From Acidimicrobiia bacterium (GTDB lineage: Bacteria > Actinomycetota > Acidimicrobiia > IMCC26256 > PALSA-555): 12,997 bases of DNA. The stretch is taken from the NCBI GenBank assembly GCA_017853455.1, contig JAFMJM010000045.1, forward strand, positions 1-12,997, read 5' to 3'. Below the pieces are notes generated by a model. That model did no database searches. It was given only the letters and a program-made list of their open reading frames with translations, and was not told the origin of the DNA. The position numbers and the translations under genes were made by a program. Positions 1-6,073 of the stretch are shown here, piece after piece; position 1 is the first letter of the stretch; every line of letters begins with the position of its first letter.

Positions 1-52
1 CCCCGTTACCGCCTTGAAAGGGCGGCGTCCTAGGCCACTAGACGATGGGGGC
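1..52 (-). tRNA. tRNA-Glu(UUC), 3' part cut off by the window edge
   Basis: Read on the minus strand from position 52, the sequence has the 5' two thirds of a tRNA: acceptor strand GCCCCCA, a D arm closed by GTC/GAC around TAGTGGCCTAG, an anticodon stem CCGCC/GGCGG enclosing the loop CTTTCAA, a variable loop, and the start of a G-rich T stem. The loop gives anticodon TTC, so it reads GAA/GAG codons as glutamate. The T arm, the 3' acceptor strand and any CCA lie beyond position 1. All stems visible inside the window pair correctly, so I see no sign of decay. Confidence 0.95.
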
Positions 53-76
53 TCGACCTCTCGAGGAGGGCTTGGC

Positions 77-85
77 ATCGTAGCA
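77..85 (-). promoter_or_regulatory. Extended -10 promoter element for the tRNA-Glu gene
   Basis: On the minus strand, positions 85 to 77 read TGCTACGAT, an extended -10 (TG-n-TAnnnT). Transcription starting about 7 bases downstream would give a tRNA 5' leader of roughly 17 bases. No good -35 hexamer is present at 17 bases spacing; that place is occupied by a GC palindrome (92-105). The assignment rests on motif and position only. Confidence 0.5.
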
Positions 86-91
86 GCGGTC

Positions 92-105
92 GGGCCCCGG
101 GGCCC
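92..105. repeat. Perfect 14-bp G/C palindrome upstream of tRNA-Glu
   Basis: GGGCCCCGGGGCCC is its own reverse complement. It lies between the tRNA -10 element and the start of the beta-helix gene, covering the region where a -35 box for the tRNA would be expected. It could be a protein-binding site, or a chance product of extreme GC content. Confidence 0.5.
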
Positions 106-125
106 CAGTGGGAGACGGGCACGGG

Positions 126-131
126 TACCGT
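126..131 (+). promoter_or_regulatory. Possible -10 box giving a leaderless beta-helix mRNA
   Basis: TACCGT fits TAnnnT and ends 8 bases before the ATG at 140, so transcription could begin at or next to the start codon. No convincing -35 is seen, and there is no Shine-Dalgarno sequence at normal spacing: the nearest purine run, around 110-119, is some 20 bases away. The same arrangement recurs before two other genes in this window. Confidence 0.25.
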
Positions 132-139
132 CGATCGCG

Positions 140-1789
140 ATGGAACGCCGGGACCGCCTCCGCCGAGGCCTGGTCGCCGCGGCGGGGGTCTCCCTCGCCA
201 CCGGCGGTGCGGGCGTGGTGGGCGTCGCCCGGACGGCCGGAGCCGCCACCCTGGCGGTCACCACGACTGCCGACGCCGGACCGGGGAGCCTGCGCCGGGC
301 CCTGGCCGACGCCGCCGACGGCGACGTCGTCGACCTGACCGATCTCAGCGGCACGATCACCCTCACCTCGGGGCCCCTCGTGGTCGACCACCACGTGACG
401 ATCGCCGGGCCGGGCGCCGACCGGCTCACGGTGTCGGGGGGCGGCGCCGACCGGGTCGTCGTCTTCGACCCCACCACCACCGGCACCGGCACCGTCACCC
501 TGCGCGGCCTGACCGTCGCCGACGGCTACGCCGACAACGACCCGCTGCAGGGGGGTGGCGGGATCCTGTTCTCGTGCGGGTTCAACTCGGCGACGTCGCT
601 GGTGCTCGACGACGTCACCCTCACCCGCAACCGGTCGGTGTTCCTCGGGGCCGGTCTCTACTTCGACGAGTGCAACAGCGGCGGCGAGTACGGCAGCCTC
701 CTGATCCACGGATCGACCATCACCGGCAACACGAGCTACTACTCGGGCGCGGGCGGCGTGTGGTTCGACGCCGGGTCCGAGATCGTCGTCACCGACACGG
801 TCATCGCGGGCAACGCCTCGGTCGGATGGTCGGCGGCGGGTCTGAGCGTCTCGACCGGCGATCGGGCCACCGTCACCGACTCGCGGATCGTGGGCAACAC
901 CAACTACTTCCTGCAGGGCGGCGGCGCCGAGTTCCGCGGCATCGACACCGTGATCACCGGCACCACCATCGCCGACAACCGCACGACGGTCGCGGGCGGT
1001 GCCGGCGTCCACGTGCTCGGCAGCTACCTGCGCACCTTCACGATGCGTGACTCCACCGTGTCGGGGAACGTCGCCGCGTACTACGGGGGTGCCTTCTACG
1101 TGGAGGGCGCCGCCGCCGCCGTGGTGATCGAGAACTCGACGGTGTCGGGCAACGCGGCCAACCAGGCCGGTGCGGTCTACGGCGGGATCGACGGCATCCG
1201 GATGGTCCAGTCGACCGTCACCGACAACGTGGCGCGCCTCCCGGCGGCGGGCCCCGCCGTCGGTGGGGTGCTGCTCAGTGGTCCCGCACCCGAGGTGTGC
1301 TCGTCGACGCGCCCGCGCGCCACCGGCGTCCGGGCGGGCGCGGTCGCCGTCCGTCAGGGTGCAGTGCGAGTGGCGACGTGCGCACCGGTCGCGCCCGATG
1401 CCCGCGGTCGGCTCGAGCTCGTCGGCACGGTCCTGGCGGGCAACACCGGCACCGACGTCGGCCGGTGGCAGGACGGGACCGTGGCGGTGCGGTCCGATCA
1501 CTCGGTCGTCGGTGTGGTCGATCCGGCGGTCCCGGTCACCGACCTCGGTGGCAGCACGTTCGGCGTGACCGACCCCGGTCTCGCACCGCTGGCCGACAAC
1601 GGCGGTCCGACCGCGACCCACGCCCTGCTCCCGGGTTCCCCGGCCCTCGACGCCGGCCCCGACCCGGTTCCCGAGTTCCCGGGGAACGGGTTCGACCAGC
1701 GTGGACCGGGCTACGCCCGGGTGGTGAACGGCGTCGCGGACGTGGGGGCCTACGAGGTCCAGGCGGTCGAGCCGAACTTCACCGGCTGA
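140..1789 (+). CDS. Secreted right-handed beta-helix protein with choice-of-anchor Q-type C-terminus
   Basis: This encodes a 549-residue exported repeat protein, probably a surface or extracellular beta-solenoid of unknown ligand. The N-terminus is a signal peptide: a basic stretch ending R8-R9-G-L-V, a hydrophobic core to about residue 30, and an AGA-type cleavage site near 35. The twin arginine makes Tat export possible. Residues about 40-58 (TTTADAGPGSLRRALADA) match the usual opening of such proteins. Residues about 150-460 hold repeated beta-helix rungs of the form STVSGN, STITGN, TVIAGN. The C-terminus has DNGGPTATHALLPGSPALDAG-like sequence from 486, DQRG at 519 and DVGAYE at 534-539, typical of the choice-of-anchor Q domain. 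Cysteines are at 146, 178, 387 and 414. No C-terminal membrane anchor or LPXTG motif is visible. The frame is open back to position 14, but that would overlap the tRNA, so I chose the ATG at 140. No enzymatic residues can be assigned. Confidence 0.85.
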   Translation: MERRDRLRRGLVAAAGVSLATGGAGVVGVARTAGAATLAVTTTADAGPGSLRRALADAADGDVVDLTDLSGTITLTSGPLVVDHHVTIAGPGADRLTVSGGGADRVVVFDPTTTGTGTVTLRGLTVADGYADNDPLQGGGGILFSCGFNSATSLVLDDVTLTRNRSVFLGAGLYFDECNSGGEYGSLLIHGSTITGNTSYYSGAGGVWFDAGSEIVVTDTVIAGNASVGWSAAGLSVSTGDRATVTDSRIVGNTNYFLQGGGAEFRGIDTVITGTTIADNRTTVAGGAGVHVLGSYLRTFTMRDSTVSGNVAAYYGGAFYVEGAAAAVVIENSTVSGNAANQAGAVYGGIDGIRMVQSTVTDNVARLPAAGPAVGGVLLSGPAPEVCSSTRPRATGVRAGAVAVRQGAVRVATCAPVAPDARGRLELVGTVLAGNTGTDVGRWQDGTVAVRSDHSVVGVVDPAVPVTDLGGSTFGVTDPGLAPLADNGGPTATHALLPGSPALDAGPDPVPEFPGNGFDQRGPGYARVVNGVADVGAYEVQAVEPNFTG

Positions 1790-1809
1790 CGGGCACCACT
1801 CAGCCGGTG
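1780..1809. terminator. Bidirectional hairpin between convergent genes
   Basis: CACCGGCTGA (1780-1789) and TCAGCCGGTG (1800-1809) form a perfect 10-bp inverted repeat with a 10-base loop. The arms contain the stop codons of both convergent genes, so the beta-helix protein and the fusion protein each end in Thr-Gly-stop encoded by an arm. There is no T-tract after either arm, which is common for high-GC actinobacterial terminators. The position suggests one shared terminator for both strands. Confidence 0.6.
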
Positions 1810-4800
1810 GCGACGTCGGCCATGGCCGAGTCGGGGAGCACGTAGGCCGTGTCGGCCAGCGGTGCCCCGGGCTCGACGAGCTCGGGGTAGCGCAGGCCGC
1901 GCAGCACCGCCACCTCGAAGATCTCCTGGACGAGACCCTCGAACGCCAGGTGGCCGACCGTCTGGCCGGTCTCGGTGTCGATGACCCACACGCCGCAGCG
2001 CAGCTCGTCGGTGCGGTCGCGGGTGAGCGGCAGGCCGTCGAACACGTGCTCGCGCACCTTCGACAGGCCGACCAGGGCGTACTGACCGATGAACGTCAGG
2101 CCCCGGGCGAAGCCCGGCACCTGCGCGACGGTCTCGACCTTGCCGGTCTCGAGGTCGACGGTCCCGAGGGTGCCGATCCCCGACTGCAGCACCCAGAGCC
2201 GGCCGTTGTACCAACGCGGCGAGTGCGGCATCGAGAGGCCGTGGGCGACGATCTCGTCGTTGGTGATGTCGATGATGGCGCCGCCCTCGGCCTTGCGCTC
2301 GCGCCAGCCGTTGTTCTCGTCGGTCAGCCCGAGGACGGTGACGTACTTCGGCTTGCCGTCGACGACGGTGAGTCCGTTGAGGTGGCAGCGGTCCTCGGCG
2401 GCGAGCTGGGTCACGAACGTCGGGCGCCAACGCGGCACGAACGAGTGCTCCTCGTCGAGGGTGGCGAGGCAGGAGAAGCGCGTGTTGACGACCCAGAGTC
2501 CGTCGTCGGCCCAGGCCAGGTCGTGGATGCGGATGTCGCCCGTGGCGTGGCGGCGTCGGGTGACGAAGCACCCGTCGTGGACGTCGGGGGGTGTCAGCCG
2601 GCGGGTGAGGGCCGGCTGGTTCTGGAACACGATGACCTCGGCCTTGGTGCCCACCGCCAGGTGGCGCCCGTCGTAGGCGATGCCCATCGGCGTCTGGAGC
2701 GCGCGGTAGTGCGAGTTGAGGCCGTCGGGCGTGGGCCGGACCATGATCAGGCGCCCCGCCTGGTAGGTGCTGATCACGAGCGACGAGTTCGTCTGGTCGA
2801 GCAGCACCCGGAACGAGTTCGTGAACTGCGACGCGTACAGCTGCTCGGGCGGCAGCTGCGCGGTCGCAGCGGGCCCGTCGGGCGGCGGTGGGGGACCGTC
2901 GACGCCGCCCTCGGCCTCGGGAGCCGGGGCGGGGGCCGGGGCCGGGGCCGGGGCGGCGGCCCGGGCCGGGCGGCGCCGGGGTCGGTCGGCCGACTCGCCG
3001 CCCTCGACCGGCGTCACCCGGGGAGCCTGCGAGAACATGTCGCGGGCCCGCTGGGCGGCCGCGGTCATGAGCGGGAGCTGGGGCTCGAGCTCGTCGGCGT
3101 TGCGCCGCCACTTCTCGGGGTGGGGCGAGTCGAGGGTGTGGCGCGAGTCGGGGAGCGGCTCGGCGAGCTCGTCGTCCCAGTCGATGTCGAGGAAGTCGCA
3201 GAGGCGCGTGATCTCCTCGTAGGGATCGGCGACGAGCCGGTCGTACGACGCCACGCACCAACGGTCGGGGTCGAGCGCCTCGAGGTCGTCGAGGAGGGCG
3301 TCGACGGTCGTGGCCCACTGACGGGTCACCACCTCGGCGAGGGGACGGCCGTCGAGCTCGCGCCAGCCGGGGGTGAGGAGCAGCGACCAGGGGGAGCCGT
3401 TCCAGCCGGGCAGGTTCGGGTACGTCACGAACCGGCCGGACCGCCAGGCGTCGAGCATGCTGCTGATGGTCTCCCGCGGGTCGCGGTAGAGGTACACGAA
3501 CCGGGCGTCGGGGAAGGCCTTCGCCAGGAACGGCACGCGCAGGGCGTTCTTGGGGGTCTTCTCGAGGAGCCGGGTCGGCCCGCCGGGTGGACGCTTCCCG
3601 TCGCGGTCGCGCAGTTGCGACACGAACCGGTCCTTCAGGAACGACACGATGCCGTCGGTGGCGTCGTCGGCGGTGAGGCGGTTCGACGCCCAGTCGTGCG
3701 CCGCCGGGGTGAGCGCGTTGATGCCCTCGATGAGCAGGTGGCTCTCGCCGCCGATCGTGTAGAGGCTCGGCGAGCGCTGCAGCGTCTCGAACAGGAAGCT
3801 CGACCCCGACCGGGGCGGGCAGACCACGAACACCGGATCGACGATGCGCGGCGGGCCGGCGAGCATCCGCTGCACCGGATCGACGGCGGCCACCTGGCGG
3901 GCGGCGGGGGTCGCGACCACCGCCGGATTGCGCCTCGTGCCCTCGGGGGTGACGGCCGGGCGGAGCACGAGGTCGTCGAGGGCCTTGGCGACGTTGATCC
4001 GGTTGGGCAGGAGGACGTCGGGGATCTCGGAGGTGATCCGGGCCCGGACCTGGGCGACGAGACGCTCGCGGGGTGCCCAGCCGGGCTCGGTGTCGCCGAA
4101 GCGCGACTCGAGGTCGTGCCACTCGTGCTGGAACGGGGTGACGATGCGGGCGGTCCGCTCGGCGCCGGCCGGATCGACGGAGCGGACGTCGGCGATCAGC
4201 GCGCCGATCGTGGCGTCGAGCTCGGCCGCCGACATCACCACGGGCCAGTTGGTGGTCTCGTAGGGGACCTCGACCGGGGTGTCGGGTCGCCACGGGACGT
4301 CGATCACCTCGCGGTCGGGATGCGCGATGAGGTCCCAGAGGAAGGCGCTGCCCACGGTGTCGACGACGAGGTGGATGCGGGGCCGCGACGCGGGGTTGTC
4401 GACGCGGTGGTTGCGCCAGGTGTTGAACACCCACGCCTCGCCCGCCGCCATGTGCCGGGTCTCGTCGTCGACGGTGAACGCGACGTCGGGGCTGGTCTGG
4501 ATGGGGAAGTGCACCCGCAGGTGGTGCCACCAGTAGTAGTTGACGTCGACGTGGGTCCCGAGCTCGGTCTCGGTGGCGATGCGCATGAGGCGGGTCCGAC
4601 CGATGGTCGACCCGAGCGCCGCCATCACCTGGCGGACGTACGGCATGTGCTCGAGGTACGGGGTCGGGGCCATCACCCCGTGGGTGGAGTCGCTGAGGGG
4701 GTCGCCGTCGACGGCGATCAGGGTGAGGGCCGTGTTGCCCGGGGCCCCCTGGGGGTGGCCCCGCCAGGCGTCCTCGGGGACGTCGGCGATCTCGGTGGCG

Positions 4801-4856
4801 AGCCGCTCGGCGTCGACGCGGAACGGCAGACGGACGAACGACTGGTCGAGACGCAC
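1800..4856 (-). CDS. Three-domain fusion: AspH-like hydroxylase, sulfotransferase, TIGR03032 domain
   Basis: This encodes a 1,018-residue, apparently cytoplasmic protein. Residues about 1-200 resemble aspartyl/asparaginyl beta-hydroxylases (2-oxoglutarate/Fe(II) oxygenases): THVD gives H102 and D104, R114 and H116 lie in LRVHFP, H150 is in WRNHRVDN, and R160 in RPRIHLVVD is the likely 2-oxoglutarate contact. Residues about 338-560 are a sulfotransferase: PPRSGSS (347-353) is the 5'-phosphosulfate loop, and YLYRDPRETISSM (455-467) the 3'-phosphate motif of PAPS binding. A Pro/Ala linker covers 611-670, with alternating Ala-Pro at about 635-646. Residues about 675-998 match the TIGR03032/DUF4915 family of unknown function, with propeller-like repeats (GIAYDGRHLAVGT, DLAWADDGLWVVNT, SPRWYNGRLWVLQS). 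Start: a GTG at 4856 with GGAG six bases upstream; the frame is open to 5423, but that part lies antisense to another gene. An alternative GTG is at 4868. The frame is unbroken through all domains. I infer hydroxylation and sulfation of a shared, unknown substrate. Confidence 0.85.
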   Translation of the reverse strand: MRLDQSFVRLPFRVDAERLATEIADVPEDAWRGHPQGAPGNTALTLIAVDGDPLSDSTHGVMAPTPYLEHMPYVRQVMAALGSTIGRTRLMRIATETELGTHVDVNYYWWHHLRVHFPIQTSPDVAFTVDDETRHMAAGEAWVFNTWRNHRVDNPASRPRIHLVVDTVGSAFLWDLIAHPDREVIDVPWRPDTPVEVPYETTNWPVVMSAAELDATIGALIADVRSVDPAGAERTARIVTPFQHEWHDLESRFGDTEPGWAPRERLVAQVRARITSEIPDVLLPNRINVAKALDDLVLRPAVTPEGTRRNPAVVATPAARQVAAVDPVQRMLAGPPRIVDPVFVVCPPRSGSSFLFETLQRSPSLYTIGGESHLLIEGINALTPAAHDWASNRLTADDATDGIVSFLKDRFVSQLRDRDGKRPPGGPTRLLEKTPKNALRVPFLAKAFPDARFVYLYRDPRETISSMLDAWRSGRFVTYPNLPGWNGSPWSLLLTPGWRELDGRPLAEVVTRQWATTVDALLDDLEALDPDRWCVASYDRLVADPYEEITRLCDFLDIDWDDELAEPLPDSRHTLDSPHPEKWRRNADELEPQLPLMTAAAQRARDMFSQAPRVTPVEGGESADRPRRRPARAAAPAPAPAPAPAPEAEGGVDGPPPPPDGPAATAQLPPEQLYASQFTNSFRVLLDQTNSSLVISTYQAGRLIMVRPTPDGLNSHYRALQTPMGIAYDGRHLAVGTKAEVIVFQNQPALTRRLTPPDVHDGCFVTRRRHATGDIRIHDLAWADDGLWVVNTRFSCLATLDEEHSFVPRWRPTFVTQLAAEDRCHLNGLTVVDGKPKYVTVLGLTDENNGWRERKAEGGAIIDITNDEIVAHGLSMPHSPRWYNGRLWVLQSGIGTLGTVDLETGKVETVAQVPGFARGLTFIGQYALVGLSKVREHVFDGLPLTRDRTDELRCGVWVIDTETGQTVGHLAFEGLVQEIFEVAVLRGLRYPELVEPGAPLADTAYVLPDSAMADVATG
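2924..2953. repeat. CCGGGG hexanucleotide tandem repeat in the linker of the fusion gene
   Basis: Five hexamers follow each other: CCGGGG, CGGGGG, then three CCGGGG. On the minus strand they encode the alternating Pro-Ala linker between the sulfotransferase and TIGR03032 domains. On the plus strand they give five G-tracts of four or five (2926-2929, 2931-2935, 2938-2941, 2944-2947, 2950-2953) separated by one or two bases, enough for a G-quadruplex on the template strand of the gene. Gain or loss of a hexamer keeps the frame. Confidence 0.85.
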
Positions 4857-4902
4857 GGCAGGCTCCACGGGGAGGCCGGAGGGTCCGGCCGATCGGCGTC
4901 GC

Positions 4903-4926
4903 AGGTTACCGTTCCGTCCGGGACGG
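4903..4926. promoter_or_regulatory. Divergent promoter region between the fusion gene and the membrane-protein gene
   Basis: The 105 bases between the two divergent starts hold overlapping -10-like boxes: TAACCT on the minus strand (4908 to 4903) and TACCGT on the plus strand (4907-4912). Each would give a leader of about 40 bases. A 13-base near-perfect inverted repeat, CCGTCCGGGACGG (4914-4926, arms of six around one base), lies beside them and could bind a regulator. No -35 hexamers are convincing, so the promoter calls are weak. Confidence 0.3.
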
Positions 4927-4961
4927 CCCCCCGGGCGGGGAGCGACGGGAGGGGTGGCGCG

Positions 4962-5501
4962 GTGCGGTTCGAGATCGGTCTGGAGCGTCCCGACCAGCTG
5001 TTCACCGCCGACCCACCGGCGCCCACCTCCCCCTGGTACGGCCGGTTCACGGTCGAGCCGGCGCTCGAGGTCGTGCGGCGCGAGACGTGGCGGCCGCGCC
5101 GCGGCGAGCCGGTCGTGGTCGAGGTCGTGCTGCCGGCCGCCGAGGTCCGGCCCGGGTTGGCCGAGGAGCTCACCGCCGCCGCCCGCCGATGGTTCGTCGT
5201 CGCCGACGAGGTCGACGCATCCCTCGGCCGCTCGGCCGCCGTGGAGGGTCGGTGGACCCTGCTCCCGAGCTTCGCCTGGTTCCTGGCCCTGATCCTGGTG
5301 AGCTTCTTCGTCCTGCGGTTGGGGCGGGCGGTCCACGAGACGTTCGTGCTGGCGATCGGCCAGGGGATCACGGTGTCGGCCTGGGTGATCCTCTGGGTGC
5401 CGGTCGAGCGGATGAGCCGGCACGGCATCGACCGCCGGGCCCGGCAGCGGCGGGCCCGGGCCCTGGCCGGGGCCACCGTGGAGGTCCGGGCCGCCGGCTG
5501 A
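4962..5501 (+). CDS. Small two-helix membrane protein of unknown function
   Basis: This encodes a 179-residue protein I do not recognise. About 100 soluble residues come first, with several basic and acidic stretches and no signal peptide. Two hydrophobic segments follow, at about 101-121 and 127-148, joined by a very short turn, so both termini should face the same side, probably the cytoplasm. The tail (149-170) is arginine-rich. The WVILWVPVER segment followed by an Arg-rich tail reminds me of small bacterial membrane proteins with a W-x-P-x-E motif, but I cannot name a family. The start is the GTG at 4962, with an excellent GGGAGGGG Shine-Dalgarno at 4947-4954, seven bases away. The frame is open far upstream only because it is antisense to the fusion gene. 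It diverges from the fusion gene and converges on the MarR gene. Confidence 0.75.
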   Translation: MRFEIGLERPDQLFTADPPAPTSPWYGRFTVEPALEVVRRETWRPRRGEPVVVEVVLPAAEVRPGLAEELTAAARRWFVVADEVDASLGRSAAVEGRWTLLPSFAWFLALILVSFFVLRLGRAVHETFVLAIGQGITVSAWVILWVPVERMSRHGIDRRARQRRARALAGATVEVRAAG

Positions 5502-5529
5502 CCGCGTGGCCGCCGGGGGTCGTCAGCCG
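5495..5529. terminator. Inverted repeat spanning two convergent stop codons
   Basis: CGGCTGAC (5495-5502) and GTCAGCCG (5522-5529) form a perfect 8-bp inverted repeat with a 19-base GC-rich loop. Each arm contains the stop codon of one of the convergent genes (membrane protein and MarR regulator). There is no T-tract. The design is the same as at 1780-1809 but with a shorter stem and longer loop, so I am less sure that it terminates. Confidence 0.4.
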
Positions 5530-5972
5530 CCCTCGACCACCTTCGACACCAGGTCGACCAGCCGGCGCCGCTCGGCCTCGTCGAGGGGGGCCAGGACCCG
5601 CCCTTCGGCCTCGGCGGCGACGGCGTCGAACCGGGTCAGGACCCGGCGGCCGGCCGGGGTGATCGTGAGGCGGTAGCGGCGACGGTCGTCGGGGTCGCGC
5701 CGACGCTCGACCCAGCCCTGGCGTTCGGCGCAGTCGACGATCTCGACCATGTCGGAGGCGTGGGTGCCGAGGGCGTCGCAGACCTCGCGCTGCGAGACCG
5801 GCCCGTGCACGGCCACGACCCGCAGGACCCCGTAGGTGGCGGGCTTGGCCCCGCTCTCGGCCAGCCAGCCCTCGGCGGTCAGGAGGTCGCTGAAGGTCCG
5901 GCGGAACAGCCCGACCAGGCGCAGCATCGCCGTGAGGTTGTCGGCGGGCGCGACCGGCGCCTCGGGGGTCAT
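5523..5972 (-). CDS. MarR-family transcriptional regulator
   Basis: This encodes a 149-residue winged helix-turn-helix regulator, normal length for the MarR family, which usually acts as a dimeric repressor released by small ligands. Residues about 45-83 form the helix-turn-helix (PATYGVLRVVAVHGPVSQRE, then VCDALGTHASDMVEIVDCAE). The wing is RRDPDDRRRYRLTITPAG at about 91-108, with the characteristic D-x-R-D/R-x-x-x-L-T pattern. The terminal helices are amphipathic and would form the dimer. The ATG at 5972 lies six bases after a good -10 box, so the mRNA is probably leaderless; upstream in-frame sequence is antisense to the exporter gene. It diverges from the ABC exporter operon across 97 bases, so it most likely controls that operon and itself. 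The ligand is unknown. Confidence 0.9.
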   Translation of the reverse strand: MTPEAPVAPADNLTAMLRLVGLFRRTFSDLLTAEGWLAESGAKPATYGVLRVVAVHGPVSQREVCDALGTHASDMVEIVDCAERQGWVERRRDPDDRRRYRLTITPAGRRVLTRFDAVAAEAEGRVLAPLDEAERRRLVDLVSKVVEGG

Positions 5973-5978
5973 GCCCGG

Positions 5979-6007
5979 ATCGTACCTGAGTTTCCCCAAC
6001 GGTTCAA
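5979..6007 (-). promoter_or_regulatory. Promoter of the MarR gene, probably leaderless
   Basis: On the minus strand there is TTGAAC (6007 to 6002), 17 bases, then TACGAT (5984 to 5979), a strong match to the sigma-70-type consensus with ideal spacing. The ATG at 5972 follows the -10 box after six bases, so transcription should start at or next to its A. No clear Shine-Dalgarno is present. Confidence 0.65.
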
Positions 6008-6019
6008 TTCCCGTATAGT
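5991..6019 (+). promoter_or_regulatory. Promoter of the ABC exporter operon
   Basis: TATAGT (6014-6019) is a near-consensus -10. TTTCCC (5991-5996), 17 bases upstream, is a poor -35, fitting a promoter that is weak or needs help. Transcription would begin near 6026. The element overlaps the divergent MarR promoter, so polymerase binding at the two should interfere. Confidence 0.5.
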
Positions 6020-6032
6020 TTGGAATCCCAAC
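6018..6032. promoter_or_regulatory. Candidate operator for the MarR regulator
   Basis: GTTTGG-AAT-CCCAAC is an imperfect palindrome (five of six arm positions pair) overlapping the -10 box and predicted start site of the exporter operon. CCCAACG also occurs as a direct repeat at 5995-6001 and 6027-6033, 32 bases apart, about three helical turns. A repressor bound here would block exporter transcription. The size suits MarR operators, but the site is inferred from position and symmetry only. Confidence 0.35.
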
Positions 6033-6034
6033 GA

Positions 6035-6073
6035 ATGGCGCCGGATGGTCCGGCGTCCCGCCGACCGTCGTGA
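6035..6073 (+). CDS. Possible 12-residue leader peptide before the ABC exporter gene
   Basis: An ATG at 6035 opens a 12-codon frame (MAPDGPASRRPS) whose TGA (6071-6073) overlaps the GTG at 6070 as GTGA, the geometry of translational coupling. It lies after the predicted transcription start near 6026. No good Shine-Dalgarno precedes it, and short frames like this arise by chance in GC-rich DNA. Confidence 0.2.
   Translation: MAPDGPASRRPS

Noticed and set aside
14..139. N-terminal extension of the beta-helix frame to position 14
   Set aside because: It would start inside the tRNA-Glu gene and precede a clean signal peptide; the ATG at 140 fits export.
1800..4856. RiPP-type cluster around the fusion gene
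   Set aside because: There is no small precursor-like gene, protease or cyclase nearby; the ABC exporter is separated by the MarR gene and has multidrug-type rather than peptidase-containing architecture.
1950..4961. Very long plus-strand open frame running into the membrane-protein gene
   Set aside because: It is antisense to the fusion gene, whose motifs are intact; its composition is the Arg/Gly/His/Val-rich type made by GC-rich shadow frames. Only the part from 4962 has a ribosome site and protein-like sequence.
4857..5423. Upstream extension of the fusion protein to 5423
   Set aside because: It overlaps antisense the membrane-protein gene and reads as low-complexity shadow sequence; the GTG at 4856 has a GGAG site six bases upstream.
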